From Rubrivirga marina (GTDB lineage: Bacteria > Bacteroidota > Rhodothermia > Rhodothermales > Rubricoccaceae): a stretch of DNA of 64,000 bases. The notes under the pieces were generated by a model. It had not been told where the DNA came from. It saw only the letters and a list, made by a program, of their open reading frames with translations, and did no database searches. Both the position numbers and the translations under genes were made by a program. Below, piece by piece: positions 32,916 through 41,477 of this stretch; within the stretch, counting starts at the first letter, position 1; each line of letters begins with the position of its first letter. The stretch spans positions 497,694-561,693 of the forward strand of contig NZ_MQWD01000001.1 in the NCBI RefSeq assembly GCF_002283365.1, given 5' to 3'.

Positions 32916-33988
32916 GCCGCCACGGCGGCGGGCACACGAGCAACGGGAGCCGGCACGACTCGAACGGCCCGCGATGGCACCTCGACCTCGAGCAGCCGTT
33001 CCCAGTCCGCGACCACGCGACTCGTGCGGAGGAACAGCGGGCACATGACCGGCGGGCGGCCCTCCTCCCACCACCGCGCCAGACGCCGTGCGGCGGCCGT
33101 CGGGTCGCGCGCATCGACGAGCTGCCCCTGCGCGCCCGGCGACTCGGCGAGCGCCTCGCGGACGGCGGCGTGCGCGTGCGCGAGGACAGGCGTCCCGACC
33201 GCGTTGGCCTCGGCAAACAGCCGGCCGGAAATGACCTCGGCGCCGGCCTGCGGCTGGAACACGGCGAACGCCTCGCGGACGTGCCGCATCACCTCGCGGT
33301 GTGGGAGCGGACCGAGCGGGACCACGCCCGGAGACAGCCCTCCCTCCATCCGCCCCTCGCCCACGACGTACAGCCGCACGCCCGGTCGCGCGGTGCGGAC
33401 ATGCGCGAACGCCGCCAGGACCTCGCCGAGCCCACCTCCAAGATTCGCGACGGCGACCAGCTTCGTTCTGTCGGGCACCGTCCCGTCCGGCTCGGCCGTG
33501 TCGTCTACGGGGTCGTGGATGCGGGCCGTCCGTGCCCAGCCGTCGGCCCCGTCGAGGAGGTCGCGGACGGCGGCGCGGTGGGCATCGGAGACGCAGACGA
33601 CGGTCGCGTCGGCCTCGGCGGCGGTCGAGCCGAGCGAGCGGCGACGGCGGCCGGGCACGTCGCGGAGCCACAGCGCCAACCGGGCCTCGGGGAACTGGCG
33701 GCGGACGCGCGGGAGCACCTTGTGCTGCTCCACCACGACGACCGCGTCGGCCGACGGGAGGTGGCTCCAGGAGCCGTAGAACGCGAACGGGACGTAGGCC
33801 ACGCCGCCCGGCGACCGCGACGGCCACGACCGGTGGCACTGGGCCACCGTCACGCGGTGGCCCCGCTGCGCCAACCCTTCCGCCACGCGGACGACGCTGG
33901 TCGGCGTCGCGCCGGCGGCCCGGTCGTAGAGCGTGCGCGGCTGGTAGGGGTGCGAGGTCGTCGGGTCGATAAAGAGGAGGCGCGTCAC
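32912..33988 (-). CDS. Glycosyltransferase, GT4-like (group 1)
   Basis: A 358-residue GT-B fold enzyme. The N-terminal domain begins with LLFIDPTTSHPYQPRTLYDRA and has the pattern GLAQRGHRVTVAQCH. The C-terminal donor-binding domain has KLVAVANLGGGLGEVLAAFAHVR, VGEGRMEGGL and GPLPHREVMRHVREAFAVFQPQAGAEVISGRLFAEANAVGTPVLA, where the E-x7-E-like segment is that of GT4 enzymes. It should transfer a sugar from a nucleotide donor to a glycan or lipid at the inner face of the membrane. Neither donor nor acceptor is predictable, and no polysaccharide cluster surrounds it. Confidence 0.75.
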   Translation of the reverse strand: MTRLLFIDPTTSHPYQPRTLYDRAAGATPTSVVRVAEGLAQRGHRVTVAQCHRSWPSRSPGGVAYVPFAFYGSWSHLPSADAVVVVEQHKVLPRVRRQFPEARLALWLRDVPGRRRRSLGSTAAEADATVVCVSDAHRAAVRDLLDGADGWARTARIHDPVDDTAEPDGTVPDRTKLVAVANLGGGLGEVLAAFAHVRTARPGVRLYVVGEGRMEGGLSPGVVPLGPLPHREVMRHVREAFAVFQPQAGAEVISGRLFAEANAVGTPVLAHAHAAVREALAESPGAQGQLVDARDPTAAARRLARWWEEGRPPVMCPLFLRTSRVVADWERLLEVEVPSRAVRVVPAPVARVPAAVAA

Positions 33989-34418
33989 GGGTCGGGAGGC
34001 GTCCGCCCGCCAGCGATCGCCCTGGGGCGTCGGGTCGGCGGAGCGGGAGGGGTCCGAGACGGGGCCGGGGCCATACGGCCCGTCGTCGGTGGAGGGATCG
34101 GAGGAGGCGCATGTCTGCTCGGGCGCCGTCGAGGATGGATACCAAGCCGGAAGCGCTTCCGATCCCAGTCGTTCCCTGAACCCGCCGTTCCCGAAACGGG
34201 ACTCAGGCCTCCCCCCAAACGCCTCCCGTCGCTGCCGCCCGTGGACCCAAACGCCCGCTCCGCCTTACCACCGAGGCGCGCCGGCGGCGTGACTGCAGGG
34301 CCACGTGCCGCGGTCGCGCTCGGACAGATCGCGGCATGCTGTGGTCTGTCCCGCCGGTGCGCGCTGGCCCCCTCCGCCTCGGCGCCGAGGCGGAACGAGC
34401 CAGCCGAGGCGGAGCGAG
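33989..34418. other. 430 bp gene-free stretch
   Basis: No supported gene was found; frames of 67-116 codons inside have no recognisable domain. It holds a 12-bp palindrome GGAAGCGCTTCC (34149-34160), a short hairpin TCCCG-AAA-CGGGA near 34190-34203 and the gene-end palindrome at 34373-34394. It is upstream of the glycosyltransferase and downstream of the DUF971 gene, both on the minus strand. Confidence 0.5.
34373..34394 (-). terminator. Gene-end palindrome downstream of the DUF971 gene
   Basis: The 20-bp core CCGCCTCGGCGCCGAGGCGG is extended by one matching T/A pair on each side, giving a 22-bp palindrome that ends 24 nt downstream of the DUF971 stop. Confidence 0.5.
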
Positions 34419-34754
34419 TCAGTCCCGGCGGACGTCGTCGTACTGGCGGAGCGTTTCCCAGCGAAAGAGGCCCGATCCGTGGCCGTCGCCCCACACGATC
34501 TGGAGCGCGTAGTGGCCGGCCGGGCGAAGCTCCTTGACCTCGTACGTCATCAGCGACGGGAGGTCGAACACGATGGGGTCGACGGGATCGGCCATGTTCG
34601 CGTGGCCGCCGCGGCATTCGGCGCACGGGCAGGCCCGCCGGAGGCCCTCGTATGAGTAGTCGGAGACCCGCCCGTCGGCCCACTCGACGGTGAGCGTCTG
34701 GTCGTCCGCGTTCGATTCCAGGCGGACAGGGCGGGTCTGGAGGTCAGCGTTCAC
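34419..34754 (-). CDS. DUF971-family protein
   Basis: A 111-residue protein from GTG 34754 (an ATG at 34796 would add 14 residues). The DUF971 (gamma-butyrobetaine hydroxylase N-terminal-like) fold is shown by LTVEWADGRVSDYSYEGLRRACPCAECRG and YALQIVWGDGHGSGLFRWETLRQY. The CPCAEC motif with the following His is a likely Zn site. In bacteria these are often encoded near iron-sulfur or P-loop Mrp genes, which are not seen here. Cytosolic; function unknown. Confidence 0.85.
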   Translation of the reverse strand: MNADLQTRPVRLESNADDQTLTVEWADGRVSDYSYEGLRRACPCAECRGGHANMADPVDPIVFDLPSLMTYEVKELRPAGHYALQIVWGDGHGSGLFRWETLRQYDDVRRD

Positions 34755-34826
34755 AGGTCGGCGTTCAGGGTGGCAGGTCGGGCCCGTGGCAGCCAACTCC
34801 GAGCGGAGGGCTCCCGGCCCTGAACT

Positions 34827-35660
34827 CTACAAGAACAGGTCCGGCATGAACTCGGTCGCGCCGGGCGTCACGGCGTACTCCGAGAGGTCGGTCTTCCCAG
34901 CTCTCGCCAGCACCTCGTCGTCGATGAAGAAGTGGCCGGTCGTCGTGCTCGGCTGCGTGAGGACCCAGTGCGCGGCGTCGGCCATGATCTCGGGCGTCCG
35001 GCTCATGTTCATCATGGCGTCGCCGCCGAGGGCGTACTTGACGGCCGCCGTGGCGATCGTCGTCCGCGGCCAGAGCGCGTTCGCGGCGATCCCGTCGTCC
35101 TGGAACTCCTCGCCCCAGCCGAGGACGCACATCGACATGCCGTACTTCGAGATGGTGTACGCCACGTGCGGACCGAACCACTTGGGGTCGAGGTTGAGCG
35201 GTGGGCTGAGCACGAGGACGTGCGGGTTTCGCCCCGCCTTCGCGCTCGCCTTGAGGTGCGGTAGCGCGGCCTGCGTCGTGCAGAACGTGGCCCGCGTGTT
35301 GACCTGCTGCATGAGGTCGAACCGCTTCATCGGCGTGTTCTCGGTGTCGGCCAGCAGGATCGCGCTCGCGTTGTTGACGACGATGTCGATCCCGCCGAAC
35401 CGCTCGGCCGTCTCGGCGACGGCCTCCGCCACACGATCCTCGTCGCGGGCGTCGACCTGGAGCGCCAACGCGTGCCCCCCCGCCGCCTCGATCTCCTCGG
35501 CGACCGTGTGGATCGTGCCGGGCAGCTTGGGGTGCGGCTCGGCCGTCTTGGCCGCGATGGCGACGTGGGCGCCGTCGCGGGCCGCCCGGAGCGCGATGGC
35601 CCGGCCGATGCCGCGGCTGCCGCCGGTGAGGAAGATCGTTTTGCCGGAGAGGGACGCCAT
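34827..35660 (-). CDS. Short-chain dehydrogenase (SDR), HSDL2-like
   Basis: A 277-residue NAD(P)-dependent oxidoreductase. Coenzyme motif TGGSRGIGRAIALRAA, structural NNAS and the catalytic YTISKYG (Tyr and Lys) are present. The pattern AAKTAEPHPKLPGTIHTVAEEIEAAGG and WPRTTIATAA matches the HSDL2/SDR family, in which the substrate is thought to be a lipid or fatty acid derivative. The start ATG 35660 gives the normal length. It is downstream of the class V aminotransferase gene and 73 nt upstream of DUF971, all on the same strand. Confidence 0.88.
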   Translation of the reverse strand: MASLSGKTIFLTGGSRGIGRAIALRAARDGAHVAIAAKTAEPHPKLPGTIHTVAEEIEAAGGHALALQVDARDEDRVAEAVAETAERFGGIDIVVNNASAILLADTENTPMKRFDLMQQVNTRATFCTTQAALPHLKASAKAGRNPHVLVLSPPLNLDPKWFGPHVAYTISKYGMSMCVLGWGEEFQDDGIAANALWPRTTIATAAVKYALGGDAMMNMSRTPEIMADAAHWVLTQPSTTTGHFFIDDEVLARAGKTDLSEYAVTPGATEFMPDLFL

Positions 35661-35752
35661 GCGGGTGCGGGAGAGGGACGGGACGGTGGGACGACGGCGC
35701 CCGCGCCGGGGTCCAGCCCCGCCCGCCTCGGGGCTGAGGGGCGCGGGGCCGC

Positions 35753-36913
35753 CTACGAGCGCGCGGCGCCGAGGGCGGCGAGGAGGGCGTCGGCGTCCGC
35801 CTCGGTGTTGTAGACGTGGGGCGAGACGCGGACCGAGCCGCCGCGGATCGACACCGACACGTTCCGCGCGCCCAGCGCCTCCGCGAGCGCGTCGAGGCGG
35901 ACGGACTCGGGCGGGCGGAGGCCGAACAGGTGGCCGGCCCGCTCGTCGGCCTCGGCGGCGGCGTAGCCGAGGGCGCGGGCGCCGTCGACGACCCGCTCCG
36001 CCAGCCCGGCACACGTGGCCTGGACCGCCTCGGGCGTCCACTCGAGGACCTGCTCGATGCCGGCCGCCAGCATCGGGAGGAGGATCGGGTTCGACCGCTC
36101 GCCGACGTCGAAGCGGACGGCGCCGGGCGCGTACGCGTCCTCGTAGCTCGTGAGCCCGGCGAACTCGTCGCTGCCGGCCCGGCCGATCCAGTTTTCTTCC
36201 AGCGGCCGCCCCTCGCGGAAGCGCTCGCCGAGCCACAGCGCGCCCATCCCGTACGGCCCGAGCAGCCACTTGTAGCCGGCCGCCGCGAGCGCGTCCGGCC
36301 GCGCCCGCTCGACCGAGAACGGGAGCGCCCCCACCGACTGCGTCCCGTCGACCACGAACGCCGCGCCGACGGCGCGACACTGCTCGCCCACGGCTTCGAG
36401 ATCGAAGACGGTCCCGTCGGCCCAGTGGACGTTGGGGACGGCCACGAGCGCGGCGTCGGCGTCGATGGCGTCGAGAAGGCGTGCGTTCCAGTCGGCGCCC
36501 CGCCCCGGCGTGCCGAGCGGGGCCGGCGGCTCGACCGTCCGGATCGTGGCGCCAGCGTCGTCCGCCAGCCGGCGCCACGGGTAGACGTGGCTCGGGAACT
36601 GCTCGGCCACGACCACGATCGTCTGCCCCCGCTCCACGTCGAGGTTCTTGGCCACCGTCGCCATGGCGTACGAGACGGCCGGGACGAGCGCGACGTGCTT
36701 CGGCTGCCCGCCCACGAGCTGCGCGAACAGCTGGCGGACGCGGTCGGCCGACGTGAAAAAGTCCGCCGGGCCGAAGTCGGTGGGCACGCGCTTGAGGCGG
36801 ACGCCCTCGACCCCGGCCGCCTCGACGCTCTTGAGCAGCGGGCTCATGTAGGCCGCGTTGAGGTAGTGGAGGCCGTCGGGGAGCGAGAAGCGGCCTTTCT
36901 GGGAGGGGAGCAC
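35753..36913 (-). CDS. Class V aminotransferase-family PLP enzyme
   Basis: A 386-residue enzyme from GTG 36913 (MLPSQKGRFSLPDGLHYLNAAYM). The family pattern includes FVVDGTQSVGALPF (Asp and Gln that contact PLP) and AAAGYKWLLGPYGMGALWL with the Schiff-base Lys. It resembles the cysteine desulfurase/isopenicillin epimerase superfamily, but no Cys loop typical of desulfurases is visible, so it is more likely a transaminase, lyase or epimerase. It diverges from a FMN-binding protein gene. The substrate is unknown. Confidence 0.82.
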   Translation of the reverse strand: MLPSQKGRFSLPDGLHYLNAAYMSPLLKSVEAAGVEGVRLKRVPTDFGPADFFTSADRVRQLFAQLVGGQPKHVALVPAVSYAMATVAKNLDVERGQTIVVVAEQFPSHVYPWRRLADDAGATIRTVEPPAPLGTPGRGADWNARLLDAIDADAALVAVPNVHWADGTVFDLEAVGEQCRAVGAAFVVDGTQSVGALPFSVERARPDALAAAGYKWLLGPYGMGALWLGERFREGRPLEENWIGRAGSDEFAGLTSYEDAYAPGAVRFDVGERSNPILLPMLAAGIEQVLEWTPEAVQATCAGLAERVVDGARALGYAAAEADERAGHLFGLRPPESVRLDALAEALGARNVSVSIRGGSVRVSPHVYNTEADADALLAALGAARS

Positions 36914-37005
36914 GGGGCGACAGGAGAGAAGGGGGATGCAACCGCGGGTGCCGATCCGTAAGGGCGACTCGGCGAGCCGCCCCAATCTGGCGCACGGCCC
37001 CAGTC

Positions 37006-37013
37006 TAGCTTCC
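37006..37013 (+). promoter_or_regulatory. Candidate -7 box upstream of the FMN-binding protein gene
   Basis: TAGCTTCC lies 29 nt before the GTG start at 37035 and matches TAnnTT. Confidence 0.35.
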
Positions 37014-37034
37014 CGCCGCACTCGCCGCTCGCCC

Positions 37035-37643
37035 GTGGCCGCCCCCCGACACGCCTCCGCCCTCGCCCGCGCGGCCCGCCAGCCGGCCGCCGACCTCCGC
37101 CGCCGAGACCGCGGCGCGCCCGACGACGCCTGGATCCGCGAGCGCCTCCGGGCCGCCGCCGTCGGCACGCTCGCGACCGTGCGCGACGGGCAGCCGTTCC
37201 TCAACGCGAACCTGTTCGCCTACGAAGAGGCCGTCGACGGGCTCGGCACGATCTGGCTCCACACCGCCCACGTCGGGCGGACGGCCGCCAACGTCGCGCT
37301 CGGCGCCCCGGCCCCGGTCTGCTTCTCCGTCTTCGAGATGGGCCGGATGTTGCCCGCGAGCCGCGCGCTCGAGTTCTCGGTCGAGTACGCCGGCGTCGTC
37401 GCGTTCGGGTCGGGGCTCGTGGTGGAGGACGCCGCGGCGCAGCGCCACGGGCTGGCCCTCATCATGGCGAAGTACGCCGCGCATCTTCAGCCCGAGACCG
37501 ATTACGAGCCGCCGACGGACGCCGACCTCGCGCGGACCTCGGTCTTCCGGGTCGAGATCGAGTCGTGGTCGGGCAAGACGAAGGCCGCGCCGGACGACGT
37601 CCCGGGCGCCTACCGGTGGCCCGCGACGGGCGCGCCCACGTGA
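37035..37643 (+). CDS. Pyridoxamine 5'-phosphate oxidase-family flavoprotein (NimA-like)
   Basis: A 202-residue split-barrel protein. GTG 37035 is used because a TAGCTTCC box lies 29 nt upstream; the frame remains open to 36936. The core GTLATVRDGQPFLNANLFAYEEA, IWLHTAHVGRTAANV and VCFSVFEMGRMLP follow the FMN-binding PNPOx-like pattern seen in NimA-type nitroreductases and heme-utilisation proteins. The first 35 residues are Arg/Ala-rich and may not be real. The stop overlaps the start of the downstream MFS gene (GTGA), so they form an operon. Confidence 0.75.
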   Translation: MAAPRHASALARAARQPAADLRRRDRGAPDDAWIRERLRAAAVGTLATVRDGQPFLNANLFAYEEAVDGLGTIWLHTAHVGRTAANVALGAPAPVCFSVFEMGRMLPASRALEFSVEYAGVVAFGSGLVVEDAAAQRHGLALIMAKYAAHLQPETDYEPPTDADLARTSVFRVEIESWSGKTKAAPDDVPGAYRWPATGAPT

Positions 37644-38800
37644 CGCTCCCCGCCTTTCTACGGACGCCCCGGCTCCGCTCGGCGGCGCTGCCGTTCGCCG
37701 CCAACGGGATTCTCTATGGCACGTGGGCCTCGCGCATCCCCGAGATCCAGACGCGCACGGGGCTGAGCGAGGGGACGCTCGGGCTGGCGCTTCTCGGGCT
37801 GGCCGTCGGGCTCGTCGTGTCGGCCGCGGCGGCCGGGCCGCTCGTGGCGCGACTCGGGGCGCACCGCGTGACGCTCGTCGCCCTCGCCCTGTTCGCGCTC
37901 GCCGTGGTCGGGCCGGGACTCGCCGTCGGGCTCGGGTCGCTGGCCGCCGTCCTCGTCGGGCTCGGCCTCACGAGCGGGCTCCTCGACGTGTCGATGAACG
38001 CGTGGGCGGCCGAGGTCGAGGCGGCCGACGGGACGACGATCCTCGGCGCGTGCCACGGGTCGTTCAGCCTCGGCGGGATGGTGGGCGCCGGCCTCGGCGG
38101 GGCCGCCGCCGCGCTCGGCGTGCCGCTCGCGCTCCACTTCGGCGCGTGCGGCCTTGCGTTCGCGGGCGCCGCGCTCGCCCAGGGCCTCGGCGTCCGCGCC
38201 CCCGCCGGCGCCGCGCCCGAGGCGGACGGAGACACGCCGGCCGTGGCCCTCCCGACCGGGCCGGTGGCCGGGCTCGCCGCGCTCGCGTTCTGCGGGCTCA
38301 TCGTCGAGGGCGCCATGGCCGACTGGGGCGCCGTGTTCCTCCGCGAGGTGCTGGCGGCGTCCGAGGCCGTCGCCGCGCTCGGGTTCGCGGCGTTCTCGGC
38401 GTGCATGGCCGCCGCGCGCTTCGGGTCGGACGTCGCGACGGCCCGCGTGGGCGACGCGCGGCTGGTCCGCCTCGGCGCCGCGCTGGGCGCGGTCGGGCTG
38501 GCGGTGTGCATCGTCGCGCCCGCCGTGCCGCTGGCCGTCGTCGGGTTCGGCCTCGTGGGCCTCGGGTTCGCGGCCGTCGTCCCGGCCCTGTTCCGGGCGG
38601 CGTCGCGGGCGCCGCTGCCGCCGGGCGTCGGGATCGCGGCCGTGGCGGGCGCGGGCTACCTCGGCTTCCTCGCCGGCCCGCCCGTGATCGGCTTCGTCGC
38701 CGAGGCGTCCGGGCTCCGGACGTCGTTCGCCCTTCTCGTCGCGCTGGCCGGGATCGTCGCCGCCGGGTCCGGCGCGGCGTTCCGCCGCGTGCGGGCGTAG
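37640..38800 (+). CDS. MFS transporter (YbjJ-like)
   Basis: A 386-residue inner-membrane transporter with about 12 helices. GTG 37640 overlaps the previous stop. The stretches FAANGILYGTWASRIPEIQTRTGLSEGTLGLALLGLAVG and GACHGSFSLGGMVGAGLGG, and the late LPPGVGIAAVAGAGYLGFLAGPPVIGFVAEASGLR, match the YbjJ group. No substrate can be named. Coupling to a FMN-binding oxidase-like protein suggests export or uptake of a compound that the partner modifies; this is inference. Confidence 0.85.
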   Translation: MTLPAFLRTPRLRSAALPFAANGILYGTWASRIPEIQTRTGLSEGTLGLALLGLAVGLVVSAAAAGPLVARLGAHRVTLVALALFALAVVGPGLAVGLGSLAAVLVGLGLTSGLLDVSMNAWAAEVEAADGTTILGACHGSFSLGGMVGAGLGGAAAALGVPLALHFGACGLAFAGAALAQGLGVRAPAGAAPEADGDTPAVALPTGPVAGLAALAFCGLIVEGAMADWGAVFLREVLAASEAVAALGFAAFSACMAAARFGSDVATARVGDARLVRLGAALGAVGLAVCIVAPAVPLAVVGFGLVGLGFAAVVPALFRAASRAPLPPGVGIAAVAGAGYLGFLAGPPVIGFVAEASGLRTSFALLVALAGIVAAGSGAAFRRVRA

Positions 38801-38807
38801 CGGTCGC

Positions 38808-39278
38808 CTACCACTCGTCGGCGCCCGTCAGCTCAGCCTCGACGCCGTCGGCCGTCGTCATCACGAGGGCGACCGTGTCGAGGAGGACCCGGTCCGAGGC
38901 GTCGGCCGGGACCGTGGTCGAGAACATGACGCGGTTGTCCGTCAGCGACCAGCTCCCGACGACGTAGCCCGCGTTGTTCCGGAGGAGCTGCTCCGCCCAC
39001 CCGCCGGAGAGCGCCTGGCCCTCCTCCATCCCCGCCGCGTACGAGAACACCCGGCGGACGTCCAGAGAGCCGGCCGTGTCCGTCCGCGGCGAGATCCACA
39101 CGAGTTGGGAGCGCTCGCCTGGGAGCGTGAAGAGGATGCGGTAGTCGCCGTTCGACTCGGCCGAGTAGCTGATGTTGTTCTGGGAGAGCGCCTGTTCGAC
39201 GCGGGCGTCCGTGGGCGCGTCCTGCGCGAGGGCGGGGGCAGCGAGGAGGACGAGGGCGAGGGGCGCGAAGCGAACCAT
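38808..39278 (-). CDS. Exported YbjN-like protein
   Basis: A 156-residue exported protein with signal peptide MVRFAPLALVLLAAPALAQ. The mature part (VEQALSQNNISYSAESNGDYRILFTL, RSQLVWISPRT, LRNNAGYVVGSWSLTDNRVMFSTTVPADAS, AELTGADEW) follows the YbjN/T3SS-chaperone-like alpha-beta fold, which often ends in an acidic GxDEF/W-type tail. Exported versions are known from Bacteroidota but have no assigned role. It converges with the MFS gene. Confidence 0.65.
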   Translation of the reverse strand: MVRFAPLALVLLAAPALAQDAPTDARVEQALSQNNISYSAESNGDYRILFTLPGERSQLVWISPRTDTAGSLDVRRVFSYAAGMEEGQALSGGWAEQLLRNNAGYVVGSWSLTDNRVMFSTTVPADASDRVLLDTVALVMTTADGVEAELTGADEW

Positions 39279-39382
39279 GGAGTCAGGAGTCGGGGTCGTC
39301 CCAACATCGCACACACCGCCCGTAGGCGGGGCGCTCGCCCCCGTTCGCGCCGTCCAGACCGGTCCCGGGGGGTCCGCATCCC

Positions 39383-41428
39383 CTAGTCGAACGCGACCGA
39401 CAGCCCGGCCGCGAGGTGCCGCCCGGGCGCCGGCTCCACGAACCGCCCGCCGAACGCGTTGACGACCACCGATCCCGCGTACTGCGCGTCGCCGACGTTG
39501 CGGACGGTCACGAACGGCGTCGCCCGCACCCCGCCAACGGCCAGCCCGGCGAGAGCCGCGCGGAGGTGGACGACGGCGTACGCGTCGGTCTCGAGCTCGC
39601 CCGCGCTGTCGGCCGCGTACGCGTCGGCGGCCTCGCCGTCGATGCCGAGCGCGAGCGGCAGCGGCCCGCCCGTGGTCCACGTCGCGGTCCACGTCGCGAG
39701 GTGGGGCGGGAAGCCGGGGACCCGGTTGCCCTCGGGCGTCTCACTGCCGGCGGGCCCGTCGAGGAACGTCCCGCGCGCGACGGTCACAGCGACAGCCGCG
39801 TCCAGCGTTCCGCCTCTGAGACGGAGGCCGTCGGCACGGAGGCCCGCCTCGGCGCCCGCGTGGCGGGCCTCGCCCTCGTTGCGGTAGACCGTCACGTCGG
39901 CGACCTCGGTGGGCAGGAGGAGGTCGCGGGCCCACGCCACGAAGGCCGCCGCGTCGAGGCCGAGCGCGCCGCCCGCGACCGGCCACGCCGCCCGCGCGCC
40001 GACCTCGCCGCCCCACGTCCGCTCCGGCCGGAGGTCGGGGTTGAAGCCTGGCGCCCCGTCGGGCCGGTTGCCCAGCTCCGTCGTCGTCGGCGCGTCGAGG
40101 GCGCCGGCGGCGTTGGCGTAGAGCGTCGCCGCGCCGCCGCCCACGCGCGTGTTGTACGCGAGGCCGACGGACGGGCTGACGGCCCCGAGCGTCCGCGACT
40201 GGGAGGGCGCGCCGGCGGGCTCGGCCGCGTACTCCAAGAGATCCGCGCGCGCGGCGGCCGACACCGTCAGCGGGCCGAGGGGCACGCCGAGGCGGGCGAA
40301 CACGGCGACGGAGCGGACGGTCTCGGTCTGGTCGGTCAGGACGGCGGCGCCCGGCTGGCCACCGTCGTTGTCGCGCTCCAGCCGGTCGTCGCGCTGCGCC
40401 TCGGCCTCCACGCCGACGCCCCACGCGACGCGTTCGCCCCCTTCGACCACGGCGCGGATCCCGCCGGAGAGCCGGTCGAGCGTGATGTAGCGCGGGATGA
40501 TCGGGTTGTCGAGCGTCCGCGCGCCGCCGGTCGCGGTCACGCGGAGGCGCGCGTCCCCGAGCGGCTGCCCGAACGAGAGCGCGACATGGCCCTGCGTGAG
40601 CCGCTTCCGCGCGTCCTGCGAGATCGACTCGGGCCGGACCTGGCGCGGGTCCTCGGCCGCCTGCGCCGACGTGATCCCGCCCGGCGACTCGGCCCGCGGG
40701 AGGTACGCCCCGAGGCCGACGACGCCGACCGTCTTCCCGCCGCCCAGGTCGGCCGAGCCCGAGAATCCACCCCGGTACGCCTCGACGGCGCTCTGCTGGC
40801 GGAAGCCGTCCTGCGTCAACGCCGAGCCCCAGGCCGTGAGGCGCCGGCCGGCACCGAGGGCAGGCCGGGCGACGGCCTCGGCCTTGGCCAACCCGTACGC
40901 CCCGCCGAGCGCCCGGACGCGCCCGCCGCCGGGGGCGCCCGCCTCGGTCGAGAGCGAGAGCACCCCGGCCGACCCGCTCCCCCAGAACGTCGAGGCGGGC
41001 CCCCGCAGGACCTCGACGCGCTCGATCAGTCCGGCCTCGATCACGTTCAGCTGGGTCTGGCCGTCGGCGAGCGTGAGCGGGACGCCGTCGAGGAGCACGT
41101 GCGTCCCGCGGACGCCGAACGCCGCTCGCCACCCGAGCCCGCGGACGAGCACGCGCTCGCCCGTCGACGGGTTGCCGCGGTCGGAGATCCACAGCCCCGG
41201 GAGGCCGCGGCCGACGGCGTCGAGCGCCGTGGCCGGGTCCGTGGCCCGTTCCGCCTCGGTCCGCTCACGAACCGCGAGGGCGAGGGGCGCGCGGGCCGGG
41301 ACGAGCGTGAACGGCGACGCCGTCACCTCGACGGCGCCGAGGTCGCGGACCGCCGTCGTGTCCGGCTGGGCGTCGACGGAGACGGCGGAGAGCGCCGCCA
41401 GCGCGGCGGCGAGAACGAGGCGATGCAT
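39383..41428 (-). CDS. TonB-dependent outer-membrane receptor
   Basis: A 681-residue outer-membrane receptor. The signal peptide MHRLVLAAALAALSAVSVDAQ is followed by the TonB-box-like region (TTAVRDLGAVEVTASPF), the plug (RVLVRGLGWRAAFGVRGTHVLLDGVPLTLADGQTQLN, LIERVEVLRGPASTFWGSGSAGVLSL) and a barrel ending in the family's C-terminal strand (LAAGLSVAFD). There is no N-terminal carboxypeptidase or SusC-like extension, so this is a classic siderophore/vitamin/metal receptor. The substrate is not predictable from the sequence. Two sugar-dehydrogenase genes lie upstream on the same strand, the nearer 49 nt away. Confidence 0.9.
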   Translation of the reverse strand: MHRLVLAAALAALSAVSVDAQPDTTAVRDLGAVEVTASPFTLVPARAPLALAVRERTEAERATDPATALDAVGRGLPGLWISDRGNPSTGERVLVRGLGWRAAFGVRGTHVLLDGVPLTLADGQTQLNVIEAGLIERVEVLRGPASTFWGSGSAGVLSLSTEAGAPGGGRVRALGGAYGLAKAEAVARPALGAGRRLTAWGSALTQDGFRQQSAVEAYRGGFSGSADLGGGKTVGVVGLGAYLPRAESPGGITSAQAAEDPRQVRPESISQDARKRLTQGHVALSFGQPLGDARLRVTATGGARTLDNPIIPRYITLDRLSGGIRAVVEGGERVAWGVGVEAEAQRDDRLERDNDGGQPGAAVLTDQTETVRSVAVFARLGVPLGPLTVSAAARADLLEYAAEPAGAPSQSRTLGAVSPSVGLAYNTRVGGGAATLYANAAGALDAPTTTELGNRPDGAPGFNPDLRPERTWGGEVGARAAWPVAGGALGLDAAAFVAWARDLLLPTEVADVTVYRNEGEARHAGAEAGLRADGLRLRGGTLDAAVAVTVARGTFLDGPAGSETPEGNRVPGFPPHLATWTATWTTGGPLPLALGIDGEAADAYAADSAGELETDAYAVVHLRAALAGLAVGGVRATPFVTVRNVGDAQYAGSVVVNAFGGRFVEPAPGRHLAAGLSVAFD

Positions 41429-41477
41429 GACGGGTCGGGGGGACTCTGTGGGGCGGACCCGTTCGGCGCGCGGGGCG

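Noticed and set aside
34089-34292. 67-codon plus-strand frame in the 430 bp gap
   Set aside because: Composition is unlike neighbours and no conserved pattern is visible.
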